Positions 7,620-15,250 of a stretch of DNA of 23,362 nucleotides are shown in pieces (within the stretch, counting starts at the first letter, position 1; each line of letters opens with the position of its first letter). The stretch covers positions 1 to 23,362 of the forward strand of contig DZCR01000039.1 of the NCBI GenBank assembly GCA_022736495.1, given 5' to 3'. The translations under genes and the position numbers were made by a program. Below the pieces are notes generated by a model. That model was not told where the DNA came from, made no database searches, and saw only the letters and a list, made by a program, of their open reading frames with translations. Source of the stretch: Desulfobacca acetoxidans (GTDB taxonomy: Bacteria > Desulfobacterota > Desulfobaccia > Desulfobaccales > 0-14-0-80-60-11).

Positions 7620-8225
7620 ATGATGAGTTATTTCAAAGAAATTGCGGTGGGTTTTTGGAGTCTGCTGGCGGGCATGGCGGTCACCATACGCTACTTTGTC
7701 AAGCCCATCGTCACCGTCCAGTACCCTCGGCAAAAGATCGAGATGTCCCCCAATTATCGGGGCTATCCCCAGTTTATTATCGATCCCGAGACCCAGACGC
7801 ATCGTTGCATCGCCTGTGAAATGTGTGCCCGCATCTGCCCGTCTCAACTGATCACGGTTGAAGGGACCAAGTTTCCGGGGGAAAAACAGAAGAGAGCCAC
7901 CAAATACATCCATGAGCATCAGTATTGCAGCCTCTGCGGCCTCTGCGTCGAAGTCTGCCCCACCACGGCCCTGGAGTTCTCCAAGGTATACCGCCTGGCG
8001 GGCTACAGCCGGGAAGACTGCGTCATCGACCACCTGAGCTTACTGCAAAAGCGGCAGAAGGCTGCCGGTTTACCGGCAACGCCGATTCCCACGGCCGCAG
8101 AAATCGAGGCGGCTCAAGCTGCCGAAGCCGCGGCCAAGGCAGCCAAAGAACAAGAAGCCAAGGCCAAAGCCGAGGCTAAGGCGAAAGAGGCCTCCGCCCA
8201 AGCGGAAAAGGAGGTCAAAGAATGA
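7620..8225 (+). CDS. nuoI: NADH-quinone oxidoreductase subunit I (two [4Fe-4S] ferredoxin-like), with charged C-terminal tail
   Basis: Carries clusters N6a and N6b, relaying electrons to NuoB. The two CxxCxxCxxxCP motifs are at C63-C66-C69-C73 and C103-C106-C109-C113. An N-terminal amphipathic stretch (about 8-30) should lie against the membrane. After residue 155 the protein continues with about 45 residues made almost only of Ala, Lys, Glu and Gln, predicted to be one long charged helix. This tail is not part of the usual NuoI fold. Two adjacent ATGs (7620, 7623) are possible starts; AAAGG upstream is about 10 nt from the first. It overlaps nuoJ by 4 bp. Confidence 0.94.
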   Translation: MMSYFKEIAVGFWSLLAGMAVTIRYFVKPIVTVQYPRQKIEMSPNYRGYPQFIIDPETQTHRCIACEMCARICPSQLITVEGTKFPGEKQKRATKYIHEHQYCSLCGLCVEVCPTTALEFSKVYRLAGYSREDCVIDHLSLLQKRQKAAGLPATPIPTAAEIEAAQAAEAAAKAAKEQEAKAKAEAKAKEASAQAEKEVKE

Positions 8226-8755
8226 ACTTCTTAAGCGCTTTGATCACACCCCAGACTGCGGCCACTATGGCCTTCGTACTGGTAATCGGTCTCACTATCC
8301 TGGGCGCCATTATCGCGGTGGGAGCCCGGAACATCTTCCACAATGTCCTGGGCCTTTGCCTGTCATTGTTCGGTGTGTCTGGCATCTTCCTGTTTCTCAA
8401 TAGTCCCTTTGTCGCCTTGATGGAAATCCTCATCTATGTGGGGGCTATCTGTATCGCCATCTGTTTTGCCATCATGCTCTCCGAGCCTCTCTATCTGCCT
8501 CGGCCGCCCCGCAACAAAGGCAAAGTCCTGGGCGCGGCAGTGGGCGCCGGCGCGATCTTCGTATTTCTCGGCCTGTTGCTGAAGAAAACCACCTGGACCC
8601 CGGCGCCGGAGCGCAGCACCGATTGGTCCATCACCACCATCGGCCATTACCTGCTCACCAATTACGCCTTAATCTTTGAATTAGTGTCGCTGCTGCTGCT
8701 GGTGGCCATGCTGGGCGCTATTGTCACTGCCCGGGGCGGCCGCGGTAAACCTTAA
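8222..8755 (+). CDS. nuoJ: NADH-quinone oxidoreductase subunit J
   Basis: Membrane subunit between NuoH and NuoK/NuoA, involved in coupling quinone chemistry to proton movement. The 177-aa protein has five hydrophobic segments. The conserved third-helix region is ALMEILIYVGAICIAICFAIML, with the glycine-containing pi-bulge segment YVGAI. The start ATG at 8222 overlaps the nuoI stop (ATGA arrangement), with GGAGG about 7 nt upstream inside nuoI. A 14-bp gap separates it from nuoK. Confidence 0.92.
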   Translation: MNFLSALITPQTAATMAFVLVIGLTILGAIIAVGARNIFHNVLGLCLSLFGVSGIFLFLNSPFVALMEILIYVGAICIAICFAIMLSEPLYLPRPPRNKGKVLGAAVGAGAIFVFLGLLLKKTTWTPAPERSTDWSITTIGHYLLTNYALIFELVSLLLLVAMLGAIVTARGGRGKP

Positions 8756-8769
8756 CTCGAGGGTTTGAG

Positions 8770-9087
8770 ATGCTGCTGTTTAACCAATTGCAGACTTACC
8801 TCTATCTGGCCCTGGTGCTCTTTGCCATCGGTCTCTATGGCGTCCTGGCCAGGCGGTCGCTCATCGCCATCCTCATCTCCGTGGAGCTGATCTTGAACGC
8901 CGCCAGTATCAATTTCATGGCCTTTAACCGCTTCCTGGCGCCACATCCAGCCGTGGGACAGGTCATCACCCTGTTCATCATGGCCGTGGCCGCCGCCGAA
9001 GCCGCCATTGCCTTGAGCATTATCGTGGCCGTGTACCGGAAACTCAAATCCATCAACATTGAACAAGCCACCGAGCTTAGGGGTTGA
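8770..9087 (+). CDS. nuoK: NADH-quinone oxidoreductase subunit K
   Basis: Three-helix membrane subunit, MrpC-like, part of the central hydrophilic axis. The 105-aa length is normal. Both key buried glutamates are present, E39 in ISVELILNAASINF and E77 in AVAAAEAAIALSI. The start ATG at 8770 follows a GAGGG element. The gene ends 2 nt before the chosen nuoL start. Confidence 0.94.
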   Translation: MLLFNQLQTYLYLALVLFAIGLYGVLARRSLIAILISVELILNAASINFMAFNRFLAPHPAVGQVITLFIMAVAAAEAAIALSIIVAVYRKLKSINIEQATELRG

Positions 9088-9089
9088 TC

Positions 9090-11021
9090 ATGTGCTCGTG
9101 GGATCCGATTCTTCTGGGTTGTTTGTTGACGGTGTTCTTGCCGTTGTCGGCCTTTGCCCTGATCATGATCTTCACCAGGGACAATGCCAAACTGTCGCTG
9201 ACCATCTCCTTGATCGCCAGCACCATCCCCCTGATTATCGCCTGGACCTTTTTCTTCAAGCTGGGGGGGCACGCACCCATCATCTATAACTATGACTGGC
9301 TGGTCTCCGACATCGTCAAGGTGCCCTTCGGGTTCTTGATCGATCCCACCAGCCTGGTGATGTTCGTGATCGTGGCTACCATCAGTTGGCTGGTGCAGAT
9401 CTACTCCATTGGCTACATGGCCGGAGATCCGGGGTTCGGCCGCTATTATGCCGACCTGTCGCTCTTCGCCCTGGCCATGCTCACTCTGGTAATCAGTAGC
9501 GGCCTGTTGCAGTTGTACATCGCCTGGGAACTGGTAGGCCTGGCATCCTATCTCCTCATCGGCTTCTGGTACGAGAAATTCTCCGCCTCGGAAGCCGGCA
9601 AAAAGGCTTTTGTAGTCACCCGCTTCGGGGATATCGGCTTTTTCATGGGCCTGGTGTTCCTCACCATTTTTTACGGCAGCCTGGATATCGCTTCGGTGAA
9701 CGCCGCCGCGGTGGCCCACAAGATGCCGCCGTGGCTCCTCACCACCGCCGGCCTGCTGATCTTCTGCGGCGTCATGGGGAAGAGCGCCCAGTTCCCGTTG
9801 CACGTCTGGCTCCCCGATGCCATGGAAGGTCCCACCCCGGTCTCGGCCTTGCTGCACTCCGCCACCATGGTGGCCGCCGGCGTCTACCTCATGACCCGGA
9901 TCTTCCCGTTCTTCGCGGCTTCCACCACCACGATGACGGTGATCCTGGTCATCGCTACCCTCACCTTGATCCTTTCGTCCACCGTGGGCATGGTGGCCAC
10001 AGACATCAAACAGGTCTGGGCCTATTCCACGGTAAGCCAATTGGGCTTCATGGCCATGGGGCTCGCGGCCGCAGCCCTGGCCTCCGGGAACCTGTTCGCC
10101 GGCTACTACCACCTGACAACCCATGCGGGCTTCAAGGCTCTCTTGTTCTTGTGTTCCGGCGTCTTCATTCACCATTTCGGCACCAACGACTTCTTTAACA
10201 TGGCCACCAGCGGCGGGCGGAAGCTCTATATCCCCATGACCTGCATCACCATCGCCGCCCTGGCCCTGGCGGGAATATTTCCCTTTTCCGGGTTCTTCAG
10301 CAAAGAATTGGTCCTGGGAACCCTGGCCCACCTGGACAATAAGCTCTGGCTCTTCCTGGGCCTGTTCGGGGCCTTCCTGACGGCGTATTACTCTTTCCGG
10401 GTGATCTTCGTCATGCTCTTCCCCAAGAAACCCGAGGCCTATAGCAAGGTACCCGGCCATATCGTTCCTGTGGAAGACGAGGCCCACGGCGGTCACGGCC
10501 ACGGCCATGACGAATCCCATGGCGTCCCCTGGTCCATGGCGTTTCCACTCATCGTCCTGGCGGGTTTCACTCTAGTTCTGGGCTTTTGCGAAGGATATCT
10601 CCAGAAGCTTTTGTTAGGCGAAGTGCACCACCACGCAATGAACTATTTTCTCTTGGTGTCGGCCGTCAGTTGTGCTGTAGGCGGCATTGCCGTGGCCTGG
10701 GTCGATTGGGGTAAGAAGGACGCCAAATGCGTAGGCTTCATCAGCAAAATGCCGGCCCTGCAAAACTTTTTCATCCAAAAATGGTATATGGACCACTTCT
10801 GGCGCTGGTTCTTGAACCGCATCATTTATGGAACCTTTTCCACGATATTCACTTACAACGACCGGCGGGTGGTTGACGGCGGCGTGGACGCGGTAGCGTT
10901 CTCCACCGTGGGCAGCGGCCGGATTCTGTCCTTCATTCAAACCGCGTTCTTACAATACAACCTGCTGTTTATGGTACTGGTCCTGGCTGGCGTCGGGATA
11001 TATCTCTTGATGGGTCGCTGA
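9090..11021 (+). CDS. nuoL: NADH-quinone oxidoreductase subunit L
   Basis: Distal antiporter-like proton-pumping subunit with the lateral helix. The start is placed at ATG 9090 (643 aa), since AGGGG (9079-9083) is 6 nt upstream; the in-frame TTG at 9084 would leave no ribosome-site spacing. Key charged residues are kept: E147 (IAWELVGLASYLLIG) and K231/H238 in GKSAQFPLHVWLPDAM. A hydrophilic loop at 450-480 contains six histidines (457, 466, 469, 471, 473, 477) and several acids, followed by HHH at 513-515; this may bind metal or be a spacer. One nucleotide separates it from nuoM. Confidence 0.95.
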   Translation: MCSWDPILLGCLLTVFLPLSAFALIMIFTRDNAKLSLTISLIASTIPLIIAWTFFFKLGGHAPIIYNYDWLVSDIVKVPFGFLIDPTSLVMFVIVATISWLVQIYSIGYMAGDPGFGRYYADLSLFALAMLTLVISSGLLQLYIAWELVGLASYLLIGFWYEKFSASEAGKKAFVVTRFGDIGFFMGLVFLTIFYGSLDIASVNAAAVAHKMPPWLLTTAGLLIFCGVMGKSAQFPLHVWLPDAMEGPTPVSALLHSATMVAAGVYLMTRIFPFFAASTTTMTVILVIATLTLILSSTVGMVATDIKQVWAYSTVSQLGFMAMGLAAAALASGNLFAGYYHLTTHAGFKALLFLCSGVFIHHFGTNDFFNMATSGGRKLYIPMTCITIAALALAGIFPFSGFFSKELVLGTLAHLDNKLWLFLGLFGAFLTAYYSFRVIFVMLFPKKPEAYSKVPGHIVPVEDEAHGGHGHGHDESHGVPWSMAFPLIVLAGFTLVLGFCEGYLQKLLLGEVHHHAMNYFLLVSAVSCAVGGIAVAWVDWGKKDAKCVGFISKMPALQNFFIQKWYMDHFWRWFLNRIIYGTFSTIFTYNDRRVVDGGVDAVAFSTVGSGRILSFIQTAFLQYNLLFMVLVLAGVGIYLLMGR

Positions 11022-11022
11022 T

Positions 11023-12495
11023 ATGACCGAACATGCTGCTTCGTTTCCGTATCTGAGCTGTATGCTCATGTCCCCCTTTGTGGGCCTGCTCGTTCTCCTG
11101 TGCTTGAAGAATGAGCAGAAGTTCCTCATCCGGGCGGTGTCCGTGGTGGCGTCAGGTATCTCCCTGGCCCTGGCCATCTTCGTCTTTGTGACGTATGACA
11201 AGGGCCTGGGGGGCCTCCAATTCGTGGAGAAGTATGAGTGGGTGAAGACCTTCGGCATTACCTACATCGTGGGTGTTGAGGGCTTGAATGCTCCCATGCT
11301 GCTCCTGACCGGAATCGTCATCTTCACCGGCTGTCTCACCATGTGGGAACTGGAGAACCGCACCAAAGAATACTTCATCTGGATGATGGCTCTGGTGACC
11401 GGGGTCTTCGGCGTGTTCATGTCTTACGACATGTTCTTCTTCTTCCTGTTTTATGAGATCGCCGTGGTGCCCATGTACATCCTCATCCTGGTCTGGGGCT
11501 CCACCCGCAAAGAATATGCCGCCATGAAGCTGACCTTATACCTCATGGCCGGCAGTGGCCTGATTATCCCCGGCATCCTGCTGCTGTACGCCAGTTCCGG
11601 GCTGAACACCTTCAACATGCTGCTGCTGCATGGGGCCAACTTCTCTCCCTGGATTCAGAAGGTCGCCTTCATTCTGCTGTTCTTCGGGTTTGGGGTCCTG
11701 GCGGCGGTCTGGCCGCTTCACACATGGTCGCCCGTAGGCCACGTGGCGGCGCCCACCGCAGTGTCTATGCTCCATGCCGGCGTGTTGATGAAGCTGGGGT
11801 CCTTCGCCATCCTGCGGGTGGCCATGTTCCTGCTGCCCGCCGGCTTCCAGTACTGGGCCAACCTCATGATGATCTTGGCCACCGTTGGCATCGTTTACGG
11901 CGTCTTCGTTGGCCTGGCCCAAACCGATTTGAAATACGTCATCGGTTATTCTTCAGTATCCCACATGGGTATCGTCTGCTTGGGTCTGGCTACCGGGACC
12001 GTAGACGGTCTCAATGGCTCAGTCTTCCAGATGTTCGCCCACGGCATCATGACAGCCCTCTTCTTCTCCTCGGTGGGCTACATTTATGACCGCACCCACA
12101 CCCGTGACATTCATGAATTGGGAGGCTTCTCCAAGATCATGCCCGTGGCTTCGGCCTTCTTCATCACCGCAGCTCTGTGCGGAGCCGGGGTCCCGGGGAT
12201 GGCCAGCTTCTGGGCCGAACTGTTGGTCTTCATCGCGACCGTCAAAGTCTACCCCATCGCGGGCCTGCTGGCCATTGCCGCCTTGGTGGTGGGCGCCCTG
12301 TTCGCGCTGCGGGTGGTCCAGAATTCCTTCTACAACGAACCAAATCCGAAATTCGTGCACTTTGAAGACGTCAGTCCCTTCCTGGGGCTGCCCCGGATGA
12401 TCCTCATCGGCACCCTGCTCCTTTTCGGGTTCTTCCCCCAGCTGATGGTGAGCATGATTAAATCCTCGGTCATACCGTTTCTCCAGGGAATGTAA
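11023..12495 (+). CDS. nuoM: NADH-quinone oxidoreductase subunit M, lacking the usual TM7 lysine
   Basis: Middle antiporter-like proton-pumping subunit; 490 aa, about 14 hydrophobic segments. The TM5 glutamate (E145 in FLFYEIAVVPMYI) and the TM8 lysine (K257 in HAGVLMKLG) are present. The TM7 motif is degenerate: VLAAVWPLHTWSPVGH, where a lysine normally stands seven residues before the first His. Here that position is L226 (codon CTG, 11698-11700). The usual WLPDAH is WSPVGH. The gene is otherwise intact and in frame, so this is a natural variant rather than decay. The start ATG at 11023 is 1 nt past nuoL and 2 nt separate its stop from nuoN. Confidence 0.94.
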   Translation: MTEHAASFPYLSCMLMSPFVGLLVLLCLKNEQKFLIRAVSVVASGISLALAIFVFVTYDKGLGGLQFVEKYEWVKTFGITYIVGVEGLNAPMLLLTGIVIFTGCLTMWELENRTKEYFIWMMALVTGVFGVFMSYDMFFFFLFYEIAVVPMYILILVWGSTRKEYAAMKLTLYLMAGSGLIIPGILLLYASSGLNTFNMLLLHGANFSPWIQKVAFILLFFGFGVLAAVWPLHTWSPVGHVAAPTAVSMLHAGVLMKLGSFAILRVAMFLLPAGFQYWANLMMILATVGIVYGVFVGLAQTDLKYVIGYSSVSHMGIVCLGLATGTVDGLNGSVFQMFAHGIMTALFFSSVGYIYDRTHTRDIHELGGFSKIMPVASAFFITAALCGAGVPGMASFWAELLVFIATVKVYPIAGLLAIAALVVGALFALRVVQNSFYNEPNPKFVHFEDVSPFLGLPRMILIGTLLLFGFFPQLMVSMIKSSVIPFLQGM

Positions 12496-12497
12496 CC

Positions 12498-13913
12498 ATG
12501 AACATGATGCTTTTCGGACCGGAACTCTACTATCTGGGCATGGCCCTGGTCTTCTTCTGCCTCACTTTGAGGCGCCAGGTGCAGGTGGAGGTGGACTACC
12601 AGATCGCCTTGGCCCTGTCGGCCATTGGTGTCCTGGTGACCGGCTACTGCCTGTTTCAACAGGGTGATCTGTTCTTCAAGGCCTACCGGGTGGACCTGTT
12701 CAGCCAGATATTCAAGTTCGCCTTGGCCCTGGGACTCTTTCTGGTCTTGACCATCTCTCACAACCTGGCCCACATCGAGGAACGTTACCAAGCGGAATTT
12801 TATCTCTTTCTCACCACCACCACCATTGGCATGATGATGCTGGTATCGTCGGTTGAGCTCCTGACCATCTATGTGGCCCTGGAGCTCTCCTCCTACTCCC
12901 TGTATATCCTGGTGCCCCTGCGCCGGGGTGACGGGATTGATGTGGAAGCGGGCATTAAGTATCTCTTCATCGGCGCAGTATCCTCGGGTTTCATGCTCTT
13001 CGGCTTAAGTTACATCTTCGGGGCCACGGGCTCCACCTATCTCGTCGATATCCTGCCCAAGATGACCCAACTGATGCACAGCCCTATCGGCATCATCGGG
13101 CTGCTCCTGGCCATGGCAGGTTTTTTCTTCAAGCTCTCCGTGTTTCCGTTCCACTTCTGGGCCCCGGACGTCTACCAGGGCGCGGCCAACCAGGTCGTGG
13201 CGTTCATCGCCACCGCTTCCAAAGCCGCCGCCGTAGCCCTGTTGCTGCGCCTGGCCGCCCTGGGTTCGGCGGCTGGCTATAATTTTACCATCGCCTTGGT
13301 CGTCCTCTCCATCGTCTCCATGACCCTGGGCAACTTGGTGGCCATTATCCAGAAAGACTTCAAGCGCATGTTGGCCTACTCCTCCATCGCCCATGCCGGG
13401 GTCTTCCTTATGGGCGTCCTCACCATCACCGAGGCGGGCTACATCGGCGCGATCTATTATGCCCTGGCCTACCTGGTGATGAACTTCACCGTTTTCATGG
13501 TGCTCTCCGAGGTGGCCACTGACGGCCGGGATTTGAAGATCGCCGAACTGGCCGGGCTCTATCGCCGCAGCCCTCTGCTTTCCATGAGCCTGATCCTGGG
13601 AATCTTCGCACTGGCGGGCGTGCCGCCGTCCATCGGTTTTACCGGCAAACTGCTCATCTTCACCTCAGCCATGAACGCCGGATATTTCTGGCTGGTCCTG
13701 ATCGCCGCAGTGAACGGCACGATATCTCTTTACTACTATTTGAAGGTGATCTACGCCGCCTATTATATCGATGATCCGGGCCTGCCGGCCATCCAACTGG
13801 CCCTGCCCATGAAGCTGCTCAACTATGCCCTGGCAGCCATTATCATCGGCTTCGGCTTCTTCCCGGACCGCATCGTGGAACTGGCCAAGGCCGCAGCCAA
13901 AATGGTCCTGTAG
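12498..13913 (+). CDS. nuoN: NADH-quinone oxidoreductase subunit N
   Basis: Proximal antiporter-like proton-pumping subunit, 471 aa, about 14 hydrophobic segments. The pump motif is complete: K212 and H219 in FKLSVFPFHFWAPDVYQGA, plus E129 (YVALELSSYSLYIL) and K242 (TASKAAAVALLL). The start ATG at 12498 follows an AGGGA element. It is the last gene of the operon, with a strong terminator beginning 19 bp after its stop. Confidence 0.95.
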   Translation: MNMMLFGPELYYLGMALVFFCLTLRRQVQVEVDYQIALALSAIGVLVTGYCLFQQGDLFFKAYRVDLFSQIFKFALALGLFLVLTISHNLAHIEERYQAEFYLFLTTTTIGMMMLVSSVELLTIYVALELSSYSLYILVPLRRGDGIDVEAGIKYLFIGAVSSGFMLFGLSYIFGATGSTYLVDILPKMTQLMHSPIGIIGLLLAMAGFFFKLSVFPFHFWAPDVYQGAANQVVAFIATASKAAAVALLLRLAALGSAAGYNFTIALVVLSIVSMTLGNLVAIIQKDFKRMLAYSSIAHAGVFLMGVLTITEAGYIGAIYYALAYLVMNFTVFMVLSEVATDGRDLKIAELAGLYRRSPLLSMSLILGIFALAGVPPSIGFTGKLLIFTSAMNAGYFWLVLIAAVNGTISLYYYLKVIYAAYYIDDPGLPAIQLALPMKLLNYALAAIIIGFGFFPDRIVELAKAAAKMVL

Positions 13914-13932
13914 TTTAAGGGCTTCTATATAA

Positions 13933-13976
13933 AAAGGAACCGCCTTCCTCAAGGGAAGGCGGTTTCTTTGGTTTTT
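13933..13976. terminator. Strong rho-independent terminator after nuoN, likely bidirectional
   Basis: CCGCCTTCC (13940-13948) pairs perfectly with GGAAGGCGG (13954-13962) around a 5-nt loop, and flanking A and T residues extend the stem. T-rich sequence follows on the plus strand (to 13976). The five-A run at 13931-13935 serves as a T-run on the minus strand. It can therefore end both nuo and the sigma-54 activator gene, whose stop is about 50 bp away. Confidence 0.88.
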
Positions 13977-14026
13977 ACCACGCCCAGGAGAGGTCGCCCT
14001 CCCATACCCGCGCCCCACAACCTAGC

Positions 14027-15061
14027 TCAAGCTACCGCTTCCCGGATGTTGCCCAGATCGATTTGATGGCTCCTGAGCCAGCGGTAGACAGTCTTGCTGC
14101 AAACCTGCAGGCGACGCGACACTGCGGAAATATTACCCCCCTCCGCCTCCAGGAGTTCTTTCAGGTGCCTCGGTGAGGGGCGAGAAGCCAAGATCTCCTC
14201 CGTCATGGCCTGCTTCGCCTGGGGCGCCTTGGGCTCGGGCGGGGGGGTAAAAGAAAGGTCCTCAGCTCTGATTATGCCTTCGGCACTAAATAATACCGCC
14301 CGGGTTACCACGTTCCTAAGTTCTCGCACATTTCCGGGCCAATAGTAGTCTTGCAGGCGCCTCCGGGCCGCGCCACTGAACCTGAATACCGCATCCTGGC
14401 CAAAACGCCGGCCCGTCTCCCGGGCAAAATGAGCGGCCAACAGCATAACGTCGTCGGGGCGTTCCCGTAACGGGGGTAGATGGATTGCCAGCACTGCCAG
14501 CCGGTCGTAAAGGTCCTGGCGGAAGCGTCTCTGGGCAATAAGCCGGGGCAAATCCTGATTGGTGGCGGCAATCAGGCGCACATCCACCTCCACCGGGCCG
14601 TCGCACCCCACCGGCTCGATCTCGCCCTGCTCCACCGCCCGCAGCAGCCGGGGTTGGATGGACAGGGGCAGATCCCCCACTTCATCCAGGAACAGGGTGC
14701 CGCCATGGGCCAATTTGAATTTTCCCGGGCGGGTTTGGCGGGCATCCGTGAAGGCTCCTCGCACGTGGCCAAAGAGCTCGCTGCACGCCAAGGACTCCGT
14801 CAGGGCGGCGCAGTTGAGGCGCTGACAGGTCTTGCGCCAAGCAGGCCCCAAGGCGCACAGCGCCCGAGCCACCAGCTCTTTGCCGGTGCCGGGCTCTCCC
14901 GTGAGGAGAATGGGCAAATCCGCGTTGGCATAAGTGGGCAGCCTGGCTAAAATTTCCCTTAAATGTTTATCTGCGGTGATGATTTCGCCTAATTCGGGTT
15001 TTAGTTCTAGATCTAAGGGGTCCCCTTCCCCTCGAACCACACGGTGATCAATCCTGATCAT
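14027..15061 (-). CDS. Sigma-54-dependent transcriptional activator (AAA+ and Fis-type HTH, no sensory domain)
   Basis: Activators of this family hydrolyse ATP to remodel RNA polymerase bound to sigma-54. The 344-aa protein has only about 25 residues before the AAA+ domain, so it lacks a receiver, GAF or PAS domain and resembles PspF in layout. Walker A is GEPGTGKE (55-62) and the Walker B region is GGTLFLDEVGD (120-130). The sigma-54 contact loop reads GAFTDA (102-107), where GAFTGA is usual. A WPGNVREL motif and a C-terminal Fis-type helix-turn-helix (about 300-335, NISAVSRRLQVCSKTVYRW) follow. The start ATG at 15061 has GGGAGGTG about 6 nt upstream. No -24/-12 promoter was found in the window, so targets are unknown. 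Confidence 0.92.
   Translation of the reverse strand: MIRIDHRVVRGEGDPLDLELKPELGEIITADKHLREILARLPTYANADLPILLTGEPGTGKELVARALCALGPAWRKTCQRLNCAALTESLACSELFGHVRGAFTDARQTRPGKFKLAHGGTLFLDEVGDLPLSIQPRLLRAVEQGEIEPVGCDGPVEVDVRLIAATNQDLPRLIAQRRFRQDLYDRLAVLAIHLPPLRERPDDVMLLAAHFARETGRRFGQDAVFRFSGAARRRLQDYYWPGNVRELRNVVTRAVLFSAEGIIRAEDLSFTPPPEPKAPQAKQAMTEEILASRPSPRHLKELLEAEGGNISAVSRRLQVCSKTVYRWLRSHQIDLGNIREAVA
15045..15060. repeat. Paired TGATCA elements over the activator start codon
   Basis: TGATCA occurs at 15045-15050 and 15055-15060, four bases apart, overlapping the start codon of the sigma-54 activator. It could be an autoregulatory site or chance, since the bases also encode residues 1-5. Confidence 0.25.
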
Positions 15062-15094
15062 TGAAGCACCTCCCTGTGCCTGCCGCCGTCCATG

Positions 15095-15250
15095 GTCCTA
15101 AAGATTAATAGAAGATAACTGAAATTAATATTTTGTTTTTATCTAAGCATAAATTATAATTAAATTTAATTAGGGTTTTCCTAATTTGCAGTTCCATATT
15201 TCCTTAATTGACATCATTATTATATTTATATAATTTAATTAAAACATAAT
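15095..15250. other. Very AT-rich island with two inverted repeats
   Basis: About 155 bp of strongly AT-rich DNA lies between the 162-aa gene and the sigma-54 activator, in an otherwise GC-rich region. It contains AATTAGG-GTTTT-CCTAATT (15168-15186) and ATTATAT-TT-ATATAAT (15219-15234). It precedes the activator gene, so it probably contains its promoter, but AT-rich sequence gives too many -10 matches to choose one. No coding frame is present. Confidence 0.6.

Noticed and set aside
9084..9089. TTG at 9084 as the nuoL start
   Set aside because: It directly abuts the AGGGG element, leaving no spacing; ATG at 9090 fits.
8835..10520. 561-aa open frame on the minus strand opposite nuoK/nuoL
   Set aside because: Its product is dominated by Gly, His, Gln, Glu and Asp, typical of the antisense of GC-rich membrane-protein codons. 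nuoK and nuoL on the plus strand are unmistakable.
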